A stretch of DNA of 64,000 bases from Sphingopyxis macrogoltabida (lineage in GTDB: Bacteria; Pseudomonadota; Alphaproteobacteria; Sphingomonadales; Sphingomonadaceae), in contig QFPJ01000001.1 in NCBI GenBank assembly GCA_003241685.1, positions 87,936-151,935 on the forward strand. The letters are read 5' to 3'. Below, one piece after another: positions 41,214-49,404 of the stretch. The translations under genes were made by a program, and so were the position numbers. The notes under the pieces are model-generated. The model searched no databases, was not told the origin of the DNA, and saw only the letters and a program-made list of their open reading frames with translations. Position 1 is the first letter of the stretch. Each line of letters starts with the position of its first letter.

Positions 41214-43088
41214 TCAGACACGCACGACCGCTTCGGCCGCGATCATCCGCGCTTCCGCTTCCAGCCCGACCGCGCGCAGCGCCCGGACGATGTGATAGAG
41301 GTGATAGGGCGGCATCTTCGACCAGTCGCCCTGCATCCCGGCCGCCGCGAGCAGCGCGACCATGCCCGGCTCGCGCCGCTCGGCCGCCGCCTCGATCGCG
41401 CGCGTCCAGCGGGTCTGCCGGCCCAGGTCGACGCTCAGGCTGCCCGCCGCCGACGCCGCGGCGCCTTCGTCGATGCGGCCCAGCCCCGCCAGCCCCGCCA
41501 GCAACAGCTTGCTGCGCAGATAGTCGGGACTGTCGTCATTGCCCGAAAAGGTGCCGACCGCGCCGGCGCTCGTCCCGTTCAGCGGCCGCGGCGATCCGAC
41601 CGCCAGCACGCCCCACGCGCGGCTGCCGACATTGACGGTCGGAACCCATGCCATCGCATTATTGTCATAGCCGCCGGCCATCATCGATCCCAGCAACTGC
41701 CAAGGATCATCGCCGACATCGGTGGCGGTCGGCAGGGCCGCCGCCGCACGCGCCGTGGCCACCAGCGCGGCATAGCGTTGCACGCCGCCCGCCGCTCCGG
41801 CTTCGCCGCCGCCCCACAGCGACTGCATCGCGGCATAGCGATCCGCCCCGCCGCGCGACCCGAACGCGCGGCGCAGCAGGTCGGTCTGGTTCGCCAGCGC
41901 CTCGGGCGGCTCCGCCTCGCTCGCCGCCGCGCTGATCAACGAGACATAGGCCTCGCTCGACAACACGCCGCGCACCGCCGCGTCGGGCGCCGCGGCGATG
42001 CGGTCGGCCATATCGGTCATCGGCGCCAGCACGGTCCAGCCGCGCATGTAGCCCGGCTCGGTCTTGCGCAGCGCGGCCGGTATCCCGATCGCGGTCGCGG
42101 TGGCCAGGCCGAAGCGCCAGCTGGTCAGCCGGTCGACCTTGTCCCACTCGATCGTCGTCGACCGGCGGCCCGCTGCACTCGCGCCCAGCACGCGCTCGGC
42201 AAGCAATATGTCGAAATTGGCGATACGGCCGCTCGACCGCACGCGGCCGATCGCCCAGCCCGCCGGGCCCGCCTCGCCCGCAAAGCCCGAACAGATGGCG
42301 GCCGACAGGCGCCAGCTATGCTCGTCGCCATGCGCCAGACCGGCGGGGACATAGGGGCACAGGCCCGCCGGGTCGGCGTTGGCCAGATAGGTCTGCTGGA
42401 CGACCGCAACGAGCCGCGGGGTCGATCGGTCATAATCGACCGACTGGACGATCATCCGCGCGGCGGTCGATTCGCCCATCCGCAGCAACAGCGCGGCGCG
42501 GTCGGCCGCCAGGTCGGCGCCGTTGATCGTCGCGGGCGTGTCGATCGCGGAGGCGAGCGAGCGGCGCAGCAATATCTGGCCCCAGCGCGACGCCAGCGTC
42601 CCGCCCGTCTTGCGCATCACGGCGGCGGCGTATTGGCCGCGCACGCCAAAGGCATCGGGCGCCAGCCCGCCGGTTTCGGGGGTCAGCGGGCCGATGCGGG
42701 TCAACAGTCGGCGGGTGCCCGGCGGCAGGTCATATTTCAGCGTGCCGGGTTCGACCAGATCCTCGTCGCCCTCGTCCAGACCCGTTTCGGCGCCGTCGGC
42801 CAGGGTCGCGGTGACGGGCGGCGGCGCGACGGCGGACGCGCCGGGCGCGGCCGTGCTGCCAGGAGTCGCGCCCCCCGGAGTCGCGCCGGACGTCGGGCGC
42901 GGCGTGGGGGTGGCGGTCGGGGCCGGGGTGGGCGCGGGACGCGGCGCGGGCGTGTCGGACGGTCCCCCGAATCCTTCGGGGAGCAGCGATTCCTGCGCCA
43001 GCGCGGGCAGCACCAGCACGGCGGCCAGCGCGGTTCCCGACAGGCCCAGCGCCAGCGTCAGCGTTTTGATGGGGGTCTTCGTCGTCAT
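41214..43088 (-). CDS. Exported protein of unknown function, Pro/Ala/Thr-rich N-terminus
   Basis: A 624-residue protein with a signal peptide (to about residue 31, LVLPALAQ). A disordered Pro/Ala/Thr/Gly-rich linker (about 42-95) follows, then a long helical region of regular alpha-alpha pairs, possibly a TPR-like or alpha-solenoid fold. I see no catalytic motif. It is probably periplasmic. The ATG overlaps the stop of the upstream small membrane protein gene (ATGA), and the stop lies 38 bases before the xerD start. I do not recognise the family. Confidence 0.75.
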   Translation of the reverse strand: MTTKTPIKTLTLALGLSGTALAAVLVLPALAQESLLPEGFGGPSDTPAPRPAPTPAPTATPTPRPTSGATPGGATPGSTAAPGASAVAPPPVTATLADGAETGLDEGDEDLVEPGTLKYDLPPGTRRLLTRIGPLTPETGGLAPDAFGVRGQYAAAVMRKTGGTLASRWGQILLRRSLASAIDTPATINGADLAADRAALLLRMGESTAARMIVQSVDYDRSTPRLVAVVQQTYLANADPAGLCPYVPAGLAHGDEHSWRLSAAICSGFAGEAGPAGWAIGRVRSSGRIANFDILLAERVLGASAAGRRSTTIEWDKVDRLTSWRFGLATATAIGIPAALRKTEPGYMRGWTVLAPMTDMADRIAAAPDAAVRGVLSSEAYVSLISAAASEAEPPEALANQTDLLRRAFGSRGGADRYAAMQSLWGGGEAGAAGGVQRYAALVATARAAAALPTATDVGDDPWQLLGSMMAGGYDNNAMAWVPTVNVGSRAWGVLAVGSPRPLNGTSAGAVGTFSGNDDSPDYLRSKLLLAGLAGLGRIDEGAAASAAGSLSVDLGRQTRWTRAIEAAAERREPGMVALLAAAGMQGDWSKMPPYHLYHIVRALRAVGLEAEARMIAAEAVVRV

Positions 43089-43279
43089 CGCGGTGCGCTT
43101 TCGGCAATCTTGTCGGTCACGTCCACCTCAATCATACGCGGTGCGGTCGGCCGCCCCAGAAACAGCAGGAACAGCGCAAAGGCGACGACCGCCAGCGCCA
43201 GCACGATCAACCGTGCGATCCAGCGCCCCTTTCCCGATCCGTCCGCCCTGCGCAACTTTCCATGCCCAAATATCGTCAC
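43085..43279 (-). CDS. small single-pass membrane protein
   Basis: A 64-residue protein with one membrane segment (about 24-43, IVLALAVVAFALFLLFLG), a basic N-terminal side (KLRRADGSGKGRWIARL) and a short acidic periplasmic tail (EVDVTDKIAES). The GTG at 43279 is the only good start between the upstream divergent aroK and the hydrophobic segment. Four-base overlap with the exported protein gene suggests a shared function. Family not recognised. Confidence 0.7.
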   Translation of the reverse strand: MTIFGHGKLRRADGSGKGRWIARLIVLALAVVAFALFLLFLGRPTAPRMIEVDVTDKIAESAPR

Positions 43280-43330
43280 CCGCGCAAAACCATTGTCCCG
43301 CGCGTCGTCGGCGGTATAGCCGCGCCCACG

Positions 43331-43894
43331 ATGGCGCGAAACCCGAAAAGCCCGGCGAATGCCCTTCCCGCGACGATCCGCGACCGATCGATCGTGCTCG
43401 TCGGGCTGATGGGGTCGGGAAAATCGACGATCGGCCGCCGCCTGGCCCAGCGGCTGAAGATGCCCTTCGCCGATGCCGACGACGAGATCGAGAACGCCGC
43501 CGGCATGACGATATCGGACATTTTCGCGCGCTTCGGCGAGGCGCATTTCCGCGACGGCGAACGCCGCGTCATCGCGCGGCTGCTCGGCGGCAGGCCGCTG
43601 GTGCTGGCGACCGGCGGCGGCGCCTTCATGAACGACGAGACCCGCGCGCTGATTCAGCAGGACAGCCTCAGCGTGTGGCTCGACGCCGACATCCCGACGC
43701 TGATCGACCGCGTCGCCCGGCGCAGCCACCGGCCGCTGCTCAAGGATCGCGATCCGGGCGAGGTGCTGCGCGAACTCGCCGCCGTCCGCAATCCCATCTA
43801 TGCCGAGGCGCATATCCGCGTCAGTTCGGCCAGCAACCCGCACGACCACACTGTGCGCGCGATCATGGAGTCCCTCGCCCAATGGAAAGCCTGA
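43331..43894 (+). CDS. aroK: Shikimate kinase
   Basis: A 187-residue kinase that phosphorylates shikimate at the 3-OH with ATP in aromatic amino-acid synthesis. Walker A is GLMGSGKST (25-33). The shikimate-binding DADDEIE and GGAFMNDETR regions and the lid SHRPLLKDRDPGE are present. ATG 43331 is chosen; an upstream ATG at 43262 would extend it into the divergent gene's promoter. It overlaps aroB by 13 bases. Confidence 0.93.
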   Translation: MARNPKSPANALPATIRDRSIVLVGLMGSGKSTIGRRLAQRLKMPFADADDEIENAAGMTISDIFARFGEAHFRDGERRVIARLLGGRPLVLATGGGAFMNDETRALIQQDSLSVWLDADIPTLIDRVARRSHRPLLKDRDPGEVLRELAAVRNPIYAEAHIRVSSASNPHDHTVRAIMESLAQWKA

Positions 43895-44982
43895 CCGTCG
43901 ATCTTGGCAAACGCAGCTACCCCATCCTGATCGGCGACGGCCTGATCGCGGAAATCGGCGTGCACGTCCGTCCGCTGCTGCGCCGTCCGCGCACGATGAT
44001 CGTCACCGACGCCCATGTCGCGCCGCATTATCTGGCGGCGGTCGAAGCATCGCTCGCCGATGCGGGGATCGCCACCGCATCGCTCGTGCTCGCACCCGGC
44101 GAAGCGATCAAGAGCTGGTCGGGCCTTGCCCAGCTCACCGAATGGCTGATCGGCGAAGGGGTGGAACGCAGCGACCATGTCATCGCTCTCGGCGGCGGCG
44201 TGATCGGCGACCTCGTCGGCTTCGCGTGCAGCATCGTCAAGCGCGGCTGTTCCTTCGTCCAGGTGCCGACCAGCCTGCTGGCCCAGGTCGACAGCAGCGT
44301 CGGCGGCAAGACCGCGATCAACGTCGCGGCGGGCAAGAATCTGATCGGCGCCTTCCACCAGCCGGCGCTGGTGATCATCGACCCGACGACGCTGGCTACG
44401 CTGCCGCCGCGCGAATTGCGCGCGGGCTATGCCGAAGTCGTCAAATATGGCCTGATCGACGATGCCGCCTTCTTCGCCTGGTGCGAGGCGGAGGGCGCCG
44501 CCGCGCTGCTCGCGGGCGACAGCGCGGCGCAGCACCGCGCGATCGCGCACAGCGTCGCCGCCAAGGCGCGCATCGTCGCCGCCGACGAGCGCGAGACGCA
44601 GGACGTGCGCGCACTGCTCAACCTCGGCCACAGTTTCGGCCATGCGCTGGAGGCCGAGACGGGCTATTCGGACAAGCTGCTGCATGGCGAGGCGGTGGCG
44701 GCGGGCATGGCGCTCGCGCATCGCTTCTCCGCCGCGCAGGGGCTGTGCGCCGCCGCCGACGCCGACCGGGTCGCCGCGCATCTGGCCGCCACCGGCCTGC
44801 CCCACGACCTTGCGAGCGCCGGGGTGGTTGCCGACGGCGACACGCTGGCCGGGCATATGGCGCACGACAAGAAGGTGCGCGACGGCCGGTTGCCGCTGAT
44901 CCTGACGCGCGGCATCGGACAAAGCTTCGTTACCGACGCCTATGGCCTCGACCGCGTCGCCGCCTTTCTGCAGGATCAATAG
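43882..44982 (+). CDS. aroB: 3-Dehydroquinate synthase
   Basis: A 366-residue enzyme that converts DAHP to 3-dehydroquinate with NAD+ and a metal ion. NAD-binding GGGVIGDLVGF is present, followed by VPTSLLAQVDSSVGGKTAIN and GKNLIGAFHQP. The metal ligands lie in RAGYAEVVKYGLI and in NLGHSFGHALE, with later HGEAVAAGM. It overlaps aroK and lies in a two-gene shikimate operon. Confidence 0.96.
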   Translation: MESLTVDLGKRSYPILIGDGLIAEIGVHVRPLLRRPRTMIVTDAHVAPHYLAAVEASLADAGIATASLVLAPGEAIKSWSGLAQLTEWLIGEGVERSDHVIALGGGVIGDLVGFACSIVKRGCSFVQVPTSLLAQVDSSVGGKTAINVAAGKNLIGAFHQPALVIIDPTTLATLPPRELRAGYAEVVKYGLIDDAAFFAWCEAEGAAALLAGDSAAQHRAIAHSVAAKARIVAADERETQDVRALLNLGHSFGHALEAETGYSDKLLHGEAVAAGMALAHRFSAAQGLCAAADADRVAAHLAATGLPHDLASAGVVADGDTLAGHMAHDKKVRDGRLPLILTRGIGQSFVTDAYGLDRVAAFLQDQ

Positions 44983-45063
44983 CCCCTTCCCTCGCCGGCC
45001 AATCTCCTATAGCCATCGACGCCGTTGCAATTGCGTTGCAATAGGCATTGCGGAGATGCGGAC

Positions 45064-46365
45064 TTGGCGGCGATCGCCGATACATCGGCCCTGAAGACCG
45101 GCGACCGGGAAACGACCCCGGCCGGCCTGTCGACGGTGATCTTTCTGGGCGTGACCGCGGGCGTGCAGATGAGCGACCGCGGGCTCCATTCGATCCTGTC
45201 GCCCGCGATCCAGCAAAGTTTCGGCGTCGGCGACGCGGTGATCGGCGCGCTGCACGGCATCGCGGGCATCCTGGTCGCCAGCGCGCTCGCCATCCCGCTC
45301 GCGCGGCTGGCCGACCGCCATTCGCGCAAGACGATCCTGCTCGCGCTGATCTTCCTGTGGGGGATATTGACCGCGCTGGGCGGGCTGGCGCCGAATTTCG
45401 AGCTGTTCTTTCTTGGCCGCGCGGCGTCGGGCATCACCGAATTCGCGATGATCCCCGTCGTCTATTCGCTGATCCCCGATCTGGTCGGCGAACGGCACCG
45501 GGTGCCGTCCAACCTGCTGTTCGCCGCGCTGATGGCGACCGGGGCCAGCGCGGGCTTTTATTTCGGCGGCAATCTGCTCGAGGCGGCGGGGTGGATCGCG
45601 CCGCCGTCGATGGAGCCGTGGCGCGCCGCGCTGCTCTGCCTCAGCCTGCTCGCCATCCCGCTGCTGCTGGTCGGGTCGACGCTGCCCGATCCGCCGCGCA
45701 CCGCCCTCGCGTCGGCGGGCGGCGCGCCCAAGGCGGCGCTGATGCCCTTCCTCCGCGCCCATCGCCGCCGCATCCTGCTGTTCGTCGGCGCCGCGGGCGG
45801 GCTCGCCGTGTCGGTTCAGGCGGTCGCGCCGCTCGCGGCGCTGGGGCTGGTCCGCCGCTTCGGCGCCGACCTGGTGCCGACCGGCCACGCGCTGGGCCTC
45901 ATCACCCTCGTCACCAGCCTCGGCAGCCTGGCCGTCGCCGGGACCGTCGACCGGCTGCTGCAAAGCCGCTTCGGCGACGGCGCCCGGCCGCTGGTCATGG
46001 CGGCGGGCGCGCTCGTCGCGGTGCCGTGCGTCCTCTGGCTCGGCGCCGCGGGCACCGAGCGGCAGGCGCTGGCGATGATCGCGCTGTTCCTCGCGCTGAC
46101 CAGCACCGCCAACGCGCTGATCCCCACCATCCTTCAGGATATCATCCCGGCCGAACTGCGCGCGCGCAGCTTCGCCATCTACAGCTTCGTGATCGCCGCC
46201 TTCTGCGCTGTCGGCCCGCTGGCGACGGGGCTGTTGTCCGATCATGCGGTGGCGGGCAATCTGCTGCTGGCGATGGCGGTGGCGGCGGCGCCGATGCTGC
46301 TCGCGGCCGGGTTATGCGCCGCCATGATGGTGCGCGCCGCCCGCGCGCAGGGTTCCCGGCCCTAA
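45064..46365 (+). CDS. MFS transporter
   Basis: A 433-residue major facilitator with 12 predicted membrane segments. The loop 2-3 motif is visible as LADRHSRKTIL (family pattern GxxxDRxxRRxxL). The start is taken as TTG 45064 because GGAG lies eight bases upstream. Another TTG at 45025 is in frame. Substrate unknown; the family also includes sphingolipid and phosphonate-like transporters. Converges with the antiporter gene and overlaps its stop by four bases. Confidence 0.82.
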   Translation: MAAIADTSALKTGDRETTPAGLSTVIFLGVTAGVQMSDRGLHSILSPAIQQSFGVGDAVIGALHGIAGILVASALAIPLARLADRHSRKTILLALIFLWGILTALGGLAPNFELFFLGRAASGITEFAMIPVVYSLIPDLVGERHRVPSNLLFAALMATGASAGFYFGGNLLEAAGWIAPPSMEPWRAALLCLSLLAIPLLLVGSTLPDPPRTALASAGGAPKAALMPFLRAHRRRILLFVGAAGGLAVSVQAVAPLAALGLVRRFGADLVPTGHALGLITLVTSLGSLAVAGTVDRLLQSRFGDGARPLVMAAGALVAVPCVLWLGAAGTERQALAMIALFLALTSTANALIPTILQDIIPAELRARSFAIYSFVIAAFCAVGPLATGLLSDHAVAGNLLLAMAVAAAPMLLAAGLCAAMMVRAARAQGSRP

Positions 46366-48260
46366 CCGCCGGCCGCCGCTTCGCCGTCGCCCTTCGTCTC
46401 GGCCTCTTCCTTCGCGATCTTCGCCGCCTGCCGCCGTTCGCGCAGCTTGTCGAGGACGCTTGCCGCCTGGCGGCCGCCGCCGGGGCCGAAGCGGTGGTCG
46501 AGCCCGGCCGCCAGATCGCCCTCGCTGATCTGGGCATCCAGACGCAGCTTGTCGAGGTGGCGCAGCGCCGCTTCGACATCCTCCTGTTCATGCCCGCCGA
46601 CGCCGAGCCGGTCGAGCGCCATCAGCCCCAGCGCGATCGAGCTTTCGAACACTTCGCGCACCACGCCGCTCGCGCCCGCGCCGCCCACCGCCATCAACTG
46701 GCGCCGGTCGTACACCCGCACCAGTATCTGAGCGTCCGGAAATGCTTCCACGATCGGGCGCAGCGCCTCGGCATCGAGCGTGCGGTCGTCGATGCAATAG
46801 ACGATCAGCTTCGCCTCTTCGGCGCCCGCCCGGCGCAGCAGATCGAGCCGCAACCCGTCGCCATAATAGACTTTCGTGTCGAAGCGCCCCGACAGTTCGA
46901 TCTGGCTCGGCTTCCTGTCGATCAGCGTCACCGAACAGTCGACCGCGTGCAGCATCTGCGCGACGATCTGGCCGACGCGGCCATAGCCGATGACGAGCGC
47001 CGACCCGCGCGGCGCATTTTCGGGGTCTTCCAGCACCGGGCCGTCGCGGTCGGGCGCGAATTCGAAATTGCGCGCGAACAGCATCAGAAAGGGGGTGGAG
47101 ACCATCGACAGGGTCACGACCGCGCTGAACAGGCTGGCGGCGGACGGCGCGATCAGCATCGCGTCGGACGCCTGGGTGAACAGCAGAAAGCCGAACTCGC
47201 CCCCCTGGCTCAGCAGCAGGCCCATGCCCAGCGCCGCCTTCCACGTCATGCCCGCCAGCCGCGCGATCCCCGCCAGCACCGCCAGCTTCACCCCGACCAG
47301 CCCGGCGGCGAGCGTGAGGACGAGCAGCGGCTGTTCCAGCACGACGCCGATGTCGAGCACCATTCCCACGGCCAGGAAGAAGAGGCCAAGCAGCACGAGA
47401 CGAAAAGGCTCTATGTCGGCTTCTATCTCGTGCCGGTACGCCGAATCGGCCAGCATCACGCCCGCGATGAACGCGCCCAGCGCGGTCGACAGGTGCAGAC
47501 TGTGCATGAAGGCCGCGCTCGCCAGCACGGCGAACAGGCCGACGACGACGAACAATTCGCGCTCGCCATAGCGGCCGACGACACGCAGCAGCGGGTTGAC
47601 GACGAAGCGCCCCGCCAGCACCAGCGCCGCGATCGCCGCCAGCGTCGTCAGCGCCATCTGCCATCCGGGCGGCGCGGCGGGGTTGGCGGGCGCGCGCGAC
47701 AGCGCGGCGACGATGGTGATCATCGGCACGATCGCCAGATCCTGAAACAGCAGGATCGAAAACACTTTTTCGCCGAAGGGCGAATTGATGCGGCCCGAAC
47801 TTTTCAGGCCCGGCAGCACCTGCGCCGTCGACGACAGCGCCAGCGGCAGGCCGAGCGCCAGCGCCGCCTGCCAACTGAACCCCAGCGCCGCGATGATCAG
47901 CGCGGTCAGCACCAGCCCCGTCACCGCCACCTGGGCGAAGCCCAGCCCGAAGATCGCGCGGCGCAGTTGCCACAGGCGCCGCGGGTGCAGTTCCAGCCCG
48001 ACGAGGAACAGCAGGAAGGCGATGCCGATCTCGGCGAAGGCCAGTTTCGATTCGGCGCCGCCGACCAGTCCCAGCCCGTGCGGCCCGACCAGGGCGCCGG
48101 CGACCAGATAACCCAGCACCGCGCCCAGACCCAGGCGGCGAAACAACAGCACGAACAACGTCGCGACGCCCAGCAGGATCGTCCCTTCGATCAGCGCGGT
48201 GTCCGTCGCCGCCTCCGCCGCCACGTCGGCGGCCGACGCGGCGAGGATCGTCAACGTCAC
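46362..48260 (-). CDS. CPA2-family cation:proton antiporter with TrkA-N domain (KefB-like)
   Basis: A 632-residue inner-membrane exchanger with about 12-13 membrane segments in the first 400 residues and a TrkA-N nucleotide-binding domain (about 420-530, ALVIGYGRVGQIVAQMLHA). The C-terminus is a charged helix. The exchanger core contains LFLVGLELHPRRLW, LSSTAQVLP and SILLFQDLAIVPM motifs. GTG start at 48260 overlaps the stop of the scaffold gene (GTGA). KefB-type systems are gated by glutathione adducts; no accessory KefG/F gene lies here. Last of the radA-cvpA-nifU-like operon. Confidence 0.9.
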   Translation of the reverse strand: MTLTILAASAADVAAEAATDTALIEGTILLGVATLFVLLFRRLGLGAVLGYLVAGALVGPHGLGLVGGAESKLAFAEIGIAFLLFLVGLELHPRRLWQLRRAIFGLGFAQVAVTGLVLTALIIAALGFSWQAALALGLPLALSSTAQVLPGLKSSGRINSPFGEKVFSILLFQDLAIVPMITIVAALSRAPANPAAPPGWQMALTTLAAIAALVLAGRFVVNPLLRVVGRYGERELFVVVGLFAVLASAAFMHSLHLSTALGAFIAGVMLADSAYRHEIEADIEPFRLVLLGLFFLAVGMVLDIGVVLEQPLLVLTLAAGLVGVKLAVLAGIARLAGMTWKAALGMGLLLSQGGEFGFLLFTQASDAMLIAPSAASLFSAVVTLSMVSTPFLMLFARNFEFAPDRDGPVLEDPENAPRGSALVIGYGRVGQIVAQMLHAVDCSVTLIDRKPSQIELSGRFDTKVYYGDGLRLDLLRRAGAEEAKLIVYCIDDRTLDAEALRPIVEAFPDAQILVRVYDRRQLMAVGGAGASGVVREVFESSIALGLMALDRLGVGGHEQEDVEAALRHLDKLRLDAQISEGDLAAGLDHRFGPGGGRQAASVLDKLRERRQAAKIAKEEAETKGDGEAAAGG

Positions 48261-48685
48261 GATGCCGCCTCCGCCTGTTCGAGCGCGGCGATCGCCGCGT
48301 CGAAGGGCAGCAGGATCGCGCCGTGCCGCGCCGGATAATCGCGTGCGGGCGCCAGCAGGTCGAACCCCGGCCAGTCCGGCCGGGCCGCGCCGCCGCCGAA
48401 CCAGTCGGCGATTCCGGCGCGCGCCGCGCGCAGATCGGCGATGCCGCGCCCGGGTGCATGGCGCGCGACCAGCGCCGCCGCCGCCTGTCCCAGCGCGCAC
48501 GCCTCGACATGCAGCCCGACGGCGCGCACCCGCCCGTCGGCCCCGGCATCGAGGTCGAGCAGGATGCGGCTGCCGCACAGCGGCGCGCGCAGACTGGCGC
48601 GATAGGGCGCGTCGGGCAGCGGCAGATAATCGGCCGTCGCCACCGCCAGCGCCAATATGTCGCGATTGTACAGCGGCGCGCTCAT
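48257..48685 (-). CDS. NifU/IscU-like scaffold domain protein lacking the third cysteine
   Basis: A 142-residue protein of the iron-sulphur scaffold family. Cys37 (LCGSR) and Cys63 (EACALGQAAA) occupy the first two cluster positions. The expected His-Cys pair is replaced by His121-Gly122, and the Asp of CGD is replaced by Ser39. It may therefore bind a cluster or metal differently, or have lost the role. Cytoplasmic. It overlaps cvpA and the antiporter gene by four bases each, so it is co-translated. Confidence 0.8.
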   Translation of the reverse strand: MSAPLYNRDILALAVATADYLPLPDAPYRASLRAPLCGSRILLDLDAGADGRVRAVGLHVEACALGQAAAALVARHAPGRGIADLRAARAGIADWFGGGAARPDWPGFDLLAPARDYPARHGAILLPFDAAIAALEQAEAAS

Positions 48686-49278
48686 CGCGTGCCGGCGCCC
48701 GCGGCGTCCTGCTCGTCGGCCGACTCCTGTGCCGCGCGCGCCTCGCTGCGCCGGTCGGCGATCACCTTGCTCATCGCCGCGCTCGTCGCGCTCAGCGCCG
48801 GATAGGTCCGGCTGTCGGTCATCCACGCGGGCCGCTGTGCCGTGCCATAGCCGATGTCATACAGCAGGGTGACGACCATGAAGCCGATCGTGGCGATCAT
48901 CAGCCCCTTGACCGCGCCGAACCCGGCGCCCAGCCCGCGGTCGAACCCGCCGACCAGCGAGGCTCGGCTGCGCCGTCCCATCGCGCGCGATCCCCATTTC
49001 GCGCCCGCGAACACGCCGCCGAACAACAGCACGAACGCCAGCATCGCGGCGCCGCCATCGGTGCCGACCCAGCCCGCCAGCACGCCGGTCAGCGCCGGAT
49101 GCAGGAACCGCACCGCCAGGATCGCCGCGACCCAGGCGAGCAGCGTCGTCACCTCCTGCACCAGCCCGCGCGAAAAGCCGAGGATCGCGCTGCCGCCGAC
49201 GAGCGCGAGCACAAGAATATCGAGGGCGGTCAGGCTTCCCAATGTCGGGGCGTCCTCACAGAAAAATTGAACCAGCAT
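48682..49278 (-). CDS. cvpA: CvpA family membrane protein
   Basis: A 198-residue protein with four membrane segments (TALDILVLALVGGSAILGFSR at the N-terminus) and a charged C-terminal tail. CvpA is needed for colicin V secretion and biofilm or envelope tolerance in E. coli, with unclear biochemistry. The reading frame is open to 49371, but the upstream 31 codons (RVPAKAGTHI, then MGLRPRGDM) come from a family A repeat pair, so I take the ATG at 49278. The usual family start (M-T-A-L-D-I) is even further in, but no ATG exists there. Confidence 0.85.
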   Translation of the reverse strand: MLVQFFCEDAPTLGSLTALDILVLALVGGSAILGFSRGLVQEVTTLLAWVAAILAVRFLHPALTGVLAGWVGTDGGAAMLAFVLLFGGVFAGAKWGSRAMGRRSRASLVGGFDRGLGAGFGAVKGLMIATIGFMVVTLLYDIGYGTAQRPAWMTDSRTYPALSATSAAMSKVIADRRSEARAAQESADEQDAAGAGTR

Positions 49279-49362
49279 GTCCCCGCGCGGGCGGAGCCCC
49301 ATCTCCGGCCGGCGGATGCGGCCCAGACGGATATGGGTTCCCGCCTTCGCGGGGACACGCGG
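49276..49362. repeat. family A palindromic repeat pair
   Basis: CATGTCCCCGCGCGGGCGGA and its inverted partner CCCGCCTTCGCGGGGACACG about 55 bases apart, between radA and cvpA. The left edge overlaps the chosen cvpA start, and the frame remains open through both copies. Confidence 0.8.
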
Positions 49363-49404
49363 ATTTTGCAAGAGGCGATCGACCGTTGGCGGACGGAGTC
49401 GACG

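Noticed and set aside
45048..48338. A 1096-residue Arg/Gln-rich frame on the plus strand
   Set aside because: Low-complexity Arg/Gln/Ala composition is the mark of a GC-rich shadow frame. Three well-supported genes cover the same region.
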